A DNA stretch of 23,393 nt, from positions 1 to 23,393 of the IMG/VR virus record IMGVR_UViG_3300022514_000002. One strand, written 5' to 3'. Both the position numbers and the translations under genes were made by a program. The DNA comes from a virus. The notes under the pieces are model-generated. The model was not told the DNA's origin and made no database searches. It worked only from the letters and a program-made list of their open reading frames with translations. Of this stretch, positions 14,856 to 22,398 are shown one piece after another (positions within the stretch are counted from its first letter, which is position 1; each line of letters opens with the position of its first letter).

Positions 14856-16217
14856 ATGTATCCAGTGACGCAGGATTTTCTCGAAGCAATACGTGCAGAT
14901 GCACGACAGGTATGCGGACGACTTGATATTTATTATACCGAGATCCCAGTATCTTTCGATAACAACAAGTTACAATCTATTGAGCTTATGGAAGAGGTAA
15001 GTGCAGACAGCACTGTTCCAATCGGAGTAGTTTCATCAAATGAGTTAGTCGTTACGCTGATAAATGATGACCATGCCTTTTCTCCTGACAATCCTAATAG
15101 CCCGTTTGCTATCAGAAAAGGGTTGAAGATTGTGCCGTATCTTGGGGTAAATGAAGAATATGTGCCCCTCGGAGTTTTTTGGGTCTATGATTATGAGCTC
15201 CAAGAAGATTTGAGCATCCGCCTAACCTGCTATGATAGGCTTTATGAACTTTTGAACCGCGATACTCCATATCTCATGCCACGCATGAATACTTCAATCA
15301 TCGAGCTTTTCACGGAGCTGTTTACCGCGCTAGGACTCTCTAGTAATGACTACGTGATTGATCAAGAGATCGATTTTTCGATTCGAATCGGATGGATTCA
15401 GGGAAGGAAAGTGAAAGAAGCTCTACAATTTCTCTCTACTGCGAGTCTCAGCAATGTATTTGTCGATAGGCTCGGCAAAATTCGTGTAACAAACGCATTC
15501 CGAGCTCCGACTATTGTAGAAGAGTGGACTAGTGAACAGATTTTTGATGCACAAATTCCACGGGGTTTGACAAGTACATTCGAGTCTTCGCAGGTCTACT
15601 GCTTCGATGTGTCTCTTGGAGAAAGTACTGAGCTGCTGAAGCTGACACAGCGACTCCTTCCGGGGATCAATCATACTCGTAGAATCGAGTTTAACCAACC
15701 TTTAGGATGTCTTAACTCAGTTGTAGTAAGTGGTTCTCAAGCTCTCAATGTTCAATTAGTCCAGTTAGGTGTACAAGGACTTGACCTCGATATTACAAAC
15801 AACAGTAGCCAGACAACAACCGCGGACATCACTGTCTACGGTCGACCAATAATACTGTCAAAACACAGCATAAGTAATGTAGATGAAGAATGTGCATCGT
15901 TGACGATTAAGAATGAACTTATTCAGGATCCGGACTTCGCAAAAGGTTATGAGACGTTACTGAATAACCTACTATCCGATGGAAAATCTTTAGTTACTGT
16001 CAAGACGCGCGGCAATCCAGCGATTGAACTCCTGGATGGCGTTCGACTCGTAACGCAGCGAGCTGGCGTCTTCGATGCAGTCGTGTTGAGACAACACATC
16101 AAGTATGACGGAGCAATGGAGGTAGAGACAACTTTGAGGGCAATAACTGTTCCGAAGCAGTGCTTGTTCGTAACTCCTAACTTAGTTGTTGAGGCTAGTC
16201 TTAAGACTTCAACATAA
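14856..16217 (+). CDS. Complete tail hub / tail-associated protein
   Basis: Encodes 453 residues. It opens YPVTQDFLEAIRADARQ, like the truncated gene upstream, then has the hub core: VVSSNELVVTLIND, PFAIRKGLKIVPYLG, EEYVPLGVFWVYDY and the LTCYDRLYELLNRDTPYL segment. The equivalent of this last part is also seen in the stranded piece at 20752-20920 (YVPLGTFW, GRDRLELLRKSTYS). The middle and end are beta-rich with repeated strand-turn units. Such proteins form the base of the siphophage tail and carry the fibres. ATG 14856 is chosen because GTGTAGGTGAT lies upstream and it aligns with the family start; ATG at 14850 is possible. It probably replaces the broken resident hub. Confidence 0.82.
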   Translation: MYPVTQDFLEAIRADARQVCGRLDIYYTEIPVSFDNNKLQSIELMEEVSADSTVPIGVVSSNELVVTLINDDHAFSPDNPNSPFAIRKGLKIVPYLGVNEEYVPLGVFWVYDYELQEDLSIRLTCYDRLYELLNRDTPYLMPRMNTSIIELFTELFTALGLSSNDYVIDQEIDFSIRIGWIQGRKVKEALQFLSTASLSNVFVDRLGKIRVTNAFRAPTIVEEWTSEQIFDAQIPRGLTSTFESSQVYCFDVSLGESTELLKLTQRLLPGINHTRRIEFNQPLGCLNSVVVSGSQALNVQLVQLGVQGLDLDITNNSSQTTTADITVYGRPIILSKHSISNVDEECASLTIKNELIQDPDFAKGYETLLNNLLSDGKSLVTVKTRGNPAIELLDGVRLVTQRAGVFDAVVLRQHIKYDGAMEVETTLRAITVPKQCLFVTPNLVVEASLKTST

Positions 16218-16243
16218 AATAAATAAAGAAGGAGGAGATGAAA

Positions 16244-16870
16244 ATGGCATCTTTACTACGTGACGATCTTGGTCTTCCAATTCCACAGTATCGAACTGAA
16301 GATGGAACAGCGTTTGAACCTCTAACTGGCAGTAGCGGTGCAATGTTTATTCGAAAGAAGGACGGACATGATGTCGCACTCGGTGCGACTACTGACGCAG
16401 AAGCAGCCGACGGCAACGGCTCAGTAATTGCGCTACTGAAGAACCTTCGTACGCGCCTCAGTAGAGTAGAGACCGTACTCAACACGCTACTCGATCCGAC
16501 ATCGAATGGGTTGAAGCTCGCACCGCGTCAGCCTGTAGAGATTGTAACTCACAATGAACTTGCGATCCGAGATACAGGTAACTACAACTCTGGATTAATT
16601 GATGTTCGTCCGATTTCCGGTAGAAAGTACTTTCGAGTAATCAATGGCTGCGATCAACCGATGACATTAAAGCTTTTAGTCTACAGCCTAACAGATCTTT
16701 TAGGTCCAATATACAGTACTACGATTGCTGCTAACACGAGTACTCTGGTGACAGCGACGGAAATTCCCATACTCGCTGAGCCGTTAACTCAAATTGAAGT
16801 ACAAGTTAGATTCGACACCGCACCGACGACGGGTGCCGTAAAGGTTCAGTTATGTGGGATTCCTGCATAA
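16244..16870 (+). CDS. Tail-tip structural protein with coiled coil, unknown family
   Basis: Encodes 208 residues. Residues 1-60 contain RTEDGTAFEPLTGSSG, and 62-88 an amphipathic helix (ALLKNLRTRLSRVETVLNTLL) that could form a trimeric coiled coil. The rest is beta-rich (KYFRVINGCDQPMTLKLLVYS and VQVRFDTAP). This head-stalk-blade order suggests a small fibre or an adaptor that links a fibre to the hub; that is inference. ATG 16244 follows AGGAGGAG at the correct distance, and ATG 16238 lies inside that site. Arginine codons are mainly CGN, somewhat unlike the packaging genes. Confidence 0.7.
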   Translation: MASLLRDDLGLPIPQYRTEDGTAFEPLTGSSGAMFIRKKDGHDVALGATTDAEAADGNGSVIALLKNLRTRLSRVETVLNTLLDPTSNGLKLAPRQPVEIVTHNELAIRDTGNYNSGLIDVRPISGRKYFRVINGCDQPMTLKLLVYSLTDLLGPIYSTTIAANTSTLVTATEIPILAEPLTQIEVQVRFDTAPTTGAVKVQLCGIPA

Positions 16871-16888
16871 GAGAGAGGCGCAAATCTT

Positions 16889-17656
16889 ATGTTGGAGGTT
16901 ACGTATTCTTTCGATGAGAACGTTCTGATTAACGGTTCAGCTGAGATGGGCCTGTCTGGTTGGGAAGCAAGTGGACTCGTAGAGAGTGTAACAGGAGGAG
17001 TCTCCTCACGATGCTTTGAGCTAAATGCGAATTCGAGTCTTCGACAGACTCTTCACTTAGCACGCAATGTAGATGTCTTCAAGTTATCAGCATATATGGG
17101 TGCGCCTGAAATTGCACCACCTTGCCAGCTTCCAAGCAGCTTAGTACTAGAAATTTACTACACAGACGGAACCTGCTCGAAGACTGTTGTTCCGTTTGTT
17201 GTAACTTTGAATGACATCGTTACTGGCATTGTCAACGGGGCTGAAATCCAGTTTTACTACTTTGAGGCGATCCAGAAAGTGGAGAAGAAGGAGTTCGCAT
17301 CGATTGTCGTAGAGATCTCTACTGGAGCACTAGACAGGCCCATCTATGTCGATGAGGTCTCACTACAGCCGAATATACAGCTTCAAACACAGGTTGCCGA
17401 AACAGACGTTCCGGAAACTGTATACTATAGAACACACTCGATAGATAGTCAGGTCGTTACGATTGTGTTTCCGACTTCTTTCGCTTTAGAGCCTTCGGTT
17501 CTTGTCAGTGTTTATGGAGATGTAACTCAGTTTACTCCGGAATTTATAGTAGAATGGTCTGAGGAACAAAACGCATACATGTATACGAAGCTTAATCTAT
17601 CTTTTCCTGAAACGTATATTGGTAAGCATTTCGCAATCTTGGTAATCGGAAGATGA
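16889..17656 (+). CDS. Tail-tip protein with carbohydrate-binding-like jelly roll
   Basis: Encodes 255 residues. The start (LINGSAEMGLSGWEASG) is the typical opening of CBM-type or discoidin-like jelly rolls, which read N-G-x-x-E-x-G-x-x-G-W. Strands follow to a late YVDEVSLQP, the usual closing strand of that domain, at about residues 10-170. The C-terminal 80 residues (TVYYRTHSIDSQVVTIVF onward) form a second beta-domain. No catalytic motif is seen. Together with the enzyme-like gene that follows, it probably helps the tail bind a surface glycan. Domain type is by pattern only. ATG 16889 has a GAGAGAGGCG site upstream. Confidence 0.7.
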   Translation: MLEVTYSFDENVLINGSAEMGLSGWEASGLVESVTGGVSSRCFELNANSSLRQTLHLARNVDVFKLSAYMGAPEIAPPCQLPSSLVLEIYYTDGTCSKTVVPFVVTLNDIVTGIVNGAEIQFYYFEAIQKVEKKEFASIVVEISTGALDRPIYVDEVSLQPNIQLQTQVAETDVPETVYYRTHSIDSQVVTIVFPTSFALEPSVLVSVYGDVTQFTPEFIVEWSEEQNAYMYTKLNLSFPETYIGKHFAILVIGR

Positions 17657-17675
17657 TAGAAGGTTGGTGATCGCG

Positions 17676-20672
17676 TTGGCGATATTGTATAACGTCGTTC
17701 TCTGCTATCACGGTTTTGCTGAGCAGCCACTTACGTTCCGATCGAGATTAGAGGATTTCCAAGCCCAAGTTCAACATTTGCAAGAGCTAGGCTATACATT
17801 CAAGAAACCGAGTGAAGCAGCTCAGCAACTGGGTAACCTAAGTTGCATAGCATGCATCATCTTTGACGACGCACTAGACTCAATCACTCCAGCGCTAGAT
17901 TGGCTCGTCGAACATCACATTCCGTTTGGTATCGCCGTCATTGCGCGCCGCTTGCGGAAACTTGACCCAGAGAGCGGCTTTATGTCCTGGGAGACGTTAA
18001 AATACTATCTGCAAACAGGTCTGTGTGAGCTAGTTAATCACACGTACAATCTACACCACCTAACATTGCGGATGGGAGAGAGTGGTATAGATGGAGCACC
18101 AATCCTTGAAGGTCCGAGTTGGATTCCAGACGGTGATTTTGTATATATTTCTGCCGATGACTCTCGATGGTATTGGGATCTTACATTCGTCGATGACTAT
18201 GCATGGGGTTTCCCAATCTTTGGAACTGATCCGAACACGCAAGAAACGATTCGCTCAACGTTGCGTTTCAAAGCGAAAAAGTCTGTGACAGTAAACGAAA
18301 TTATCGTTTGGGCGTCTCTTCATTATCCATCTTCGAGTGGTTATGACGCACATGTTCGTATAACAATAAACGGCACGATCGTCAAAGATGGAATTATCTC
18401 TCCGCGGGCTTACGAAACACGCTTACAGTGGCAGGAACGAGAGTTTTTGCGTATTCCTCTTGACACTCCAGTAGACATCATCTCGGGTGAGACGGTTGAA
18501 ATTACATGGGAGACATTGAACGTCGGTAATGGTGCTTTTCAGATTTATGTAATTCCCGATGTCTCTGGAAACTACGAATTGATAACGACATGCACTAACA
18601 GAGACTACCCACCCAATGTAGTTTGGCCCGCACGACCAGCAATCATTCTAACGAGTGGCAGTGGTCGAGTAGCAACGGATGCGGAATACGAGCAGTATGT
18701 ACGACAAGACTTTGAAGCCTTCTACGACTCTCTTAAGAAATATCTCGGTGAGTGGTCCGTTGAGAGACTCTTCAATCCGCTTAAAACGGATCTTTATACA
18801 CTTGCTATAGCAGGAACATACAGTGATGGAAGTCTCGTAGATACGTACGTACGTGTGAGAGTATCGCGTACAGTGACCATTGAAGCTTTGAAGATTAAGT
18901 ACGCTGGTCAACTTGGTGAACGGTACGCCGCTGTTGTTGAAGTCTCCATTGGACAACGCACTGGAGTTGGAGAGTATACTAACCCTACAGTAATAGCAAC
19001 CTTTACACCGAACTGGCACTTGTGGCATTGGCAGACTATCAACATTACCCCGATTACACTCTACGAGGGAGTTGACTACTACTTACGCTTCCGGACTCTC
19101 AATCAGAGTCCGTTCGGACAGGGAGTACTACAGCTCTACCTCGATCAACAGCGTCCACCGGAACCGAAGTGGGACGTAGTAGGCTATGATTTGCAAGGAA
19201 ACCCGATTTACGGCTGGATTCTCCCTGATCCATCTGAGTATAATCACGAAGACTGGTTCGTAGTGACTGAACCTGAAGGAACGGCTGTCTATCCAGACGG
19301 AGTCTATGTGGACCACAATAGTGACTGGCAGTGGCTGATCGAGTCTCCTTATGACGGTCCTGGAAAGGCATTCATTGAATTATGGGCAGTCTCAGAAGAA
19401 GCTTCTCCACCGCCGGTTTTGACGATGGCGTATCCATTTGGAGCGTATTACGAGATAGGAACAGGAGGGACGTATATTCCGCCAAATCCGCAACTCATAA
19501 ATCCGGCACTTCAGCGCATCTTAAACGACTTCGGCATCCAAGCTGGATGGACGATCACACCAACAAGATTCAGAGACGGGTTATTAGAGCCGACGCTGCG
19601 AGTAGATCAGTATACTCTGCCTCGACTATTGATCTACGGAGACGTGCCGCTCGATACAATCCTGAACAATCTGGATGCTTATATTGGAATTACATGGAAA
19701 CAAACATTTCAAAATGATGTTATATGGCAAGTTGCAGTAGAGTACGATCAATATTACAACGCTACCGTGAGACTCAGTAAGGTTGATCTGGTATGTTTTG
19801 ACGCGTACTTTTTTCGAATTCCAAACTCTATTGTTAAAGGACCGATTAACACATCCGATCGAGAGATTCTGCGACAACAAGGCAAGAAGCAGTTGATAAT
19901 TTTCTCAAACTATGATGATACAATCGATGAGCCTAATCCGGAAATTGCACGTCATGTTCTTGAAAACCCTGATGTGTTTATAGACAAAATTGACAAGATT
20001 GTAATGACCGAAGAGTGGGATGGGGCTAATGTGAACCTCGAGTGGGTACCTCCAGACCTCCGTGAAGCTGCGAACCGGTTTGTACAGCTTCTCGCTGAGA
20101 GACTAATTCCAAAAAAGAAGTTGATAATGATAAACTGCCCGGCAATAACTGGAACAAATTATGATGATCCTAATTGGACTGGGTGGTGTGACTATGCGAC
20201 ACTCGTAAAATACGTCCATCTACTGAAGATTATGACTTACACTGAGAGTGGAGAGTTTGGCCCTCCAGCGCCACATGCTCCTACGGACTTCTTCAATGCA
20301 GTTTACGAGTACGTCAAGAAAACTATTCCGCCTCGTTTCCGGGCTAGGGTACTAGTTGAAGCGAACGCATTTGGCCATCTCTGGACGGACAAAGACGTCG
20401 AATATGTAGACTTTCACGAAGCGTTGCTAAATGCAATTCTGCACGGTGCTGCAATTGAAGAGAAAGACGGAGAAGCGCACTGGCAAGCAAGCAATTACGA
20501 AAGCTACTTCGGAAGCCCTTTAACAATTTCAAGAGCATATGACATCGCACTCACCCAAGGATTTGCTGGAGTCGCCGTCTGGAAAGCTGATGACGGTGAT
20601 GTACTGCAACACTATCCAAAAGCGTTAGGAATCCGCCGAGCGAAATTGAATTGGCATATCAAGAACATATAA
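17676..20672 (+). CDS. Bifunctional tail enzyme: split CE4 deacetylase plus GH18-like domain
   Basis: Encodes 998 residues. Residues 5-130 match the start of a PgaB/IcaB-like CE4 polysaccharide deacetylase: VVLCYHGF, the FDD pair (catalytic base D64, metal ligand D65) and H122/H127 in NHTYNLHH, the H-x4-H spacing of PgaB. The CE4 domain is interrupted by beta-sandwich segments (about 132-325 and 358-580); between them is its helix EYEQYVRQDFEAFYDSLKKYLG (334-355), and motif 3 (YPFGAY) comes at 586. Residues about 700-980 look like a GH18 barrel: KIVMTEEWDGANVNLE with the acid E789, KIMTYTE near 853 and GVAVWKADDGD near the end. TTG 17676 fits AAGGTTGGTGATC; GTG 17667 or TTG 17664 are possible. 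As the last gene of the tail block it is probably a glycan-degrading receptor-binding or tip enzyme. Activity is unproven. Confidence 0.8.
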   Translation: MAILYNVVLCYHGFAEQPLTFRSRLEDFQAQVQHLQELGYTFKKPSEAAQQLGNLSCIACIIFDDALDSITPALDWLVEHHIPFGIAVIARRLRKLDPESGFMSWETLKYYLQTGLCELVNHTYNLHHLTLRMGESGIDGAPILEGPSWIPDGDFVYISADDSRWYWDLTFVDDYAWGFPIFGTDPNTQETIRSTLRFKAKKSVTVNEIIVWASLHYPSSSGYDAHVRITINGTIVKDGIISPRAYETRLQWQEREFLRIPLDTPVDIISGETVEITWETLNVGNGAFQIYVIPDVSGNYELITTCTNRDYPPNVVWPARPAIILTSGSGRVATDAEYEQYVRQDFEAFYDSLKKYLGEWSVERLFNPLKTDLYTLAIAGTYSDGSLVDTYVRVRVSRTVTIEALKIKYAGQLGERYAAVVEVSIGQRTGVGEYTNPTVIATFTPNWHLWHWQTINITPITLYEGVDYYLRFRTLNQSPFGQGVLQLYLDQQRPPEPKWDVVGYDLQGNPIYGWILPDPSEYNHEDWFVVTEPEGTAVYPDGVYVDHNSDWQWLIESPYDGPGKAFIELWAVSEEASPPPVLTMAYPFGAYYEIGTGGTYIPPNPQLINPALQRILNDFGIQAGWTITPTRFRDGLLEPTLRVDQYTLPRLLIYGDVPLDTILNNLDAYIGITWKQTFQNDVIWQVAVEYDQYYNATVRLSKVDLVCFDAYFFRIPNSIVKGPINTSDREILRQQGKKQLIIFSNYDDTIDEPNPEIARHVLENPDVFIDKIDKIVMTEEWDGANVNLEWVPPDLREAANRFVQLLAERLIPKKKLIMINCPAITGTNYDDPNWTGWCDYATLVKYVHLLKIMTYTESGEFGPPAPHAPTDFFNAVYEYVKKTIPPRFRARVLVEANAFGHLWTDKDVEYVDFHEALLNAILHGAAIEEKDGEAHWQASNYESYFGSPLTISRAYDIALTQGFAGVAVWKADDGDVLQHYPKALGIRRAKLNWHIKNI

Positions 20673-20946
20673 CAGCTATTTTAGCGGAACAGATAACAAA
20701 ATTTACGTCCAACCCGGACGGTCAGAAGAAATTGTAACAACGCATGATATTGTGTATGCGTATTTATACGAGGCAGATAATGCAACAAAACTGGAATACG
20801 TCCCGCTAGGCACATTTTGGAGCGGGGATTGGACTACTCCTGAAGATTCTATTTATGCACAAACGACAGGCCGGGACAGGCTAGAGCTTTTGCGGAAGTC
20901 CACCTACAGCACGTCGCAGGTGCAGCAGAACAAGAAGCGAAAATAG
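20650..20946 (+). pseudogene. Stranded internal piece of the resident tail-hub gene
   Basis: The frame is open from 20650 with its only usable start a GTG at 20752 lacking a clear ribosome site. It encodes YVQPGRSEEIVTTHDIVYAYL, EYVPLGTFWSGDW and TTGRDRLELLRKSTYSTSQV, the internal hub segment that corresponds to YVPLGVFW and YDRLYELL of the intact protein at 14856. Homology stops near 20920, and the frame then runs only nine residues to a stop. Together with 14210-14603 it marks the two sides of an imported block. It is probably not functional. Confidence 0.7.
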
Positions 20947-20975
20947 ACGAGCTCTTGGAGAGGGCTCGAAGATAG
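20916..20975 (+). pseudogene. Possible C-terminal remnant of another lost tail-region gene
   Basis: In a different frame from the hub piece, the end of this segment reads GAAEQEAKIDELLERARR and a TAG at 20973-20975, a charged helical C-terminus of the kind found on short XhlA/XkdX-like tail or lysis accessory proteins. No start codon or ribosome site belongs to it. It stops 11 bases before the holin gene, at the normal distance for the gene that should precede the holin. I infer a deletion that joined the hub piece to the end of this gene. Confidence 0.4.
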
Positions 20976-20986
20976 GGAGGATAAAA

Positions 20987-21391
20987 ATGAAGTACGAAAA
21001 TATATCCAAGACAATCTGTAGTGTTGGAGGCGCTCTTGCCTCCTATCTTTTTGGGGGGTGGAGCGCGTTGCTAGAAATATTGTTGGCATTTGTGGCTATT
21101 GATTATATTACCGGTGTTATTGCTGCTGGCATAGAGGGAAAACTGAATAGTAGTATAGGTTGGAAGGGCATTGCTAAAAAAGTGGGCATATTTGTGATTG
21201 TGGCGGTTGCTAACCTTGTAGACAGGGCACTAGGCGATGCTCACATCTTTAGAGATGCAACTATATTTTTCTACCTTGCGAATGAGCTTTTGAGCATCAT
21301 AGAAAATACCGGCCGTATTGGACTGCCTGTGCCTGATGCGATACAGAAGGCTGTAGCGATATTAAAAGGGAAGGGAGATGTGAAACAATGA
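20987..21391 (+). CDS. Holin, phage_holin_4 (TcdE-like) family
   Basis: Encodes 134 residues with hydrophobic segments at about 12-32, 33-50 (ALLEILLAFVAIDYITGVIAAG), 66-80 (GIFVIVAVANLVD) and 90-103. The DYITGVIAAG motif, then the GLPVPDAIQKAVAILKG tail, identify the phage_holin_4 / toxin-secretion holin family, which opens the membrane for the endolysin at the end of infection. ATG follows AGGGAGG. Its stop overlaps the amidase start by four bases (ATGA), so the lysis pair is translationally coupled. Confidence 0.93.
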   Translation: MKYENISKTICSVGGALASYLFGGWSALLEILLAFVAIDYITGVIAAGIEGKLNSSIGWKGIAKKVGIFVIVAVANLVDRALGDAHIFRDATIFFYLANELLSIIENTGRIGLPVPDAIQKAVAILKGKGDVKQ

Positions 21392-22095
21392 TAGTGTGCA
21401 TTGACCCGGGACATGGAGGCAAAGACCCCGGCGCAAGTGGGAATGGTGTAATTGAAAAAGAAGTAACCCTTGATTTGGCATTTCGCATAAAAGATAAATT
21501 GCTTAAAAATTACGAGGGAGTAGAGATAATTTTGGCTCGCAGTAGTGATACTTACATCAGTTTAGAAGACAGAGCCAAAATAGCAAACGATGCGAATGCC
21601 GATTATTTTCACTCAATTCACATAAATGCAGCAGAAAATCTCGCAGCAAAAGGATATGAAGACTATATACACAGCAGCCTAACAGATGACTCAAAGACAG
21701 CAAAAATAAGAGACGTAATCCGTGAAGAAATTATAAACTATCTCAAAAATTATGGGATAGTTGACAGAGGGAAAAAGAAGGCCAATTTTGCCGTATTAAG
21801 ACTGACTAAGATGTCAGCAGTTTTGACAGAGAATTTATTTTTAACTAGTCCGGAAGAATCTGAGTTGCTAAAGAACGATAGCTTTTTAGACGGATTAGCC
21901 GACGCACATGCGAAGGGAATAGCGAAGGCCCTTAACTTACCGCAAAAGGCAAACACACCAACAACGGTAGCACAAAGCAATGTTTTATGGTTAGTGCAAT
22001 TGGGAGCATTCAAAAACAAGGAAAATGCAGAGAGGTTAGCAGCAGAATTAAAGAGCAAAGGTTATTCAGTTTTTATAAAGAAAGAGACAAGATAA
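21388..22095 (+). CDS. Endolysin: N-acetylmuramoyl-L-alanine amidase (Amidase_3) with partial SPOR tail
   Basis: Encodes 235 residues. Amidase_3 (about 1-183) has all zinc and catalytic positions: H9 (DPGHGG), E23 (VIEKE), H78 (HSIHINA) and E148 (VLTENLF). It cuts the bond between muramic acid and the stem peptide after the holin acts. The C-terminus (about 199-235, WLVQLGAFKNKENAERLAAELKSKGY) is the first half of a SPOR domain, which normally binds denuded glycan and is about 70 residues long; here it ends after one strand-helix-strand unit. The truncation may be a real variant or a recent loss. The family assignment is secure. Confidence 0.94.
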   Translation: MIVCIDPGHGGKDPGASGNGVIEKEVTLDLAFRIKDKLLKNYEGVEIILARSSDTYISLEDRAKIANDANADYFHSIHINAAENLAAKGYEDYIHSSLTDDSKTAKIRDVIREEIINYLKNYGIVDRGKKKANFAVLRLTKMSAVLTENLFLTSPEESELLKNDSFLDGLADAHAKGIAKALNLPQKANTPTTVAQSNVLWLVQLGAFKNKENAERLAAELKSKGYSVFIKKETR

Positions 22096-22149
22096 AAGCT
22101 TGAGAACTGTAGACATAGCAAGAGCAAAACAGCAGTAATCCTCTTCCTT

Positions 22150-22176
22150 GTACGGCCCTTCGGGGCCTGTTTTTTT
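22150..22176 (+). terminator. Terminator of the late/lysis operon
   Basis: A five-base GC stem (GGCCC, 22154-22158, with GGGCC, 22163-22167) has a TTCG loop and is followed by TG and a run of seven T. It lies about 60 bases after the amidase stop and ends the + strand structural operon. Confidence 0.85.
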
Positions 22177-22187
22177 ATGCGCAAATG

Positions 22188-22196
22188 TGGTATAAT
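22188..22196 (+). promoter_or_regulatory. Extended -10 promoter for a small RNA
   Basis: TGGTATAAT is a consensus extended -10 (TG-N-TATAAT, with TATAAT at 22191-22196). The -35 position lies in the T run of the preceding terminator and is poor, as is common for extended -10 promoters. Transcription would begin near 22203, right at the start of a structured segment. Confidence 0.65.
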
Positions 22197-22202
22197 TATA
22201 TA

Positions 22203-22285
22203 TGAACCACTGAAAACACGAATGTGTCGTAGGTGGTGCAATGCCCTGCAAATCCGAATAGGAAATGCGGGGCCTCTTTTTTTTT
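22203..22285 (+). ncRNA. Small structured RNA with an embedded six-codon ORF
   Basis: About 80 nt from the promoter start to a terminator. Hairpin 1: ACCAC (22206-22210) pairs with GTGGT (22233-22237), enclosing ACAC/GTGT around a GAAT loop. Hairpin 2: GCCCTGCA (22243-22250) pairs with TGCGGGGC (22266-22273), then a symmetric AA/AA internal loop and TCC/GGA around GAATA; it is followed by CCTC and nine T (22277-22285), a strong terminator. A tiny ORF (22241-22261, MPCKSE) has AGGTGGT before its ATG; its coding region covers the left arm of the terminator. It could be a leader-peptide attenuator or a small RNA. No family recognised. About 90 bases of plain intergenic DNA follow to 22376. Confidence 0.55.
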
Positions 22286-22376
22286 ATGTCTTCATGAGGC
22301 GGATGTATATTTCTATGCCCGTTCAATTTTCTCTCATTGTAGGACAAATACAAACGTTATCATGGGGGTAAAAATA

Positions 22377-22398
22377 AAAGGGCTTGTTAGCCCTTTTT
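22377..22398. terminator. Bidirectional terminator between the late region and the minus operon
   Basis: AAAAGGGCT and AGCCCTTTT form a perfect stem around TGTT. Reading +, it ends in five T; reading -, the tail is TTTTATTTTT. It serves the minus-strand operon that converges here. The stop codon of the ribbon-helix-helix gene (22387-22389) lies in its loop and stem. Confidence 0.85.

Noticed and set aside
14856-20672. Diversity-generating retroelement acting on the tail genes
   Set aside because: No reverse transcriptase gene and no template/variable repeat pair noticed in the window.
22337-22363. Possible + strand promoter TTGTAG / TATCAT
   Set aside because: Spacer of 15 and poor boxes, and it would run at once into the terminator at 22377.
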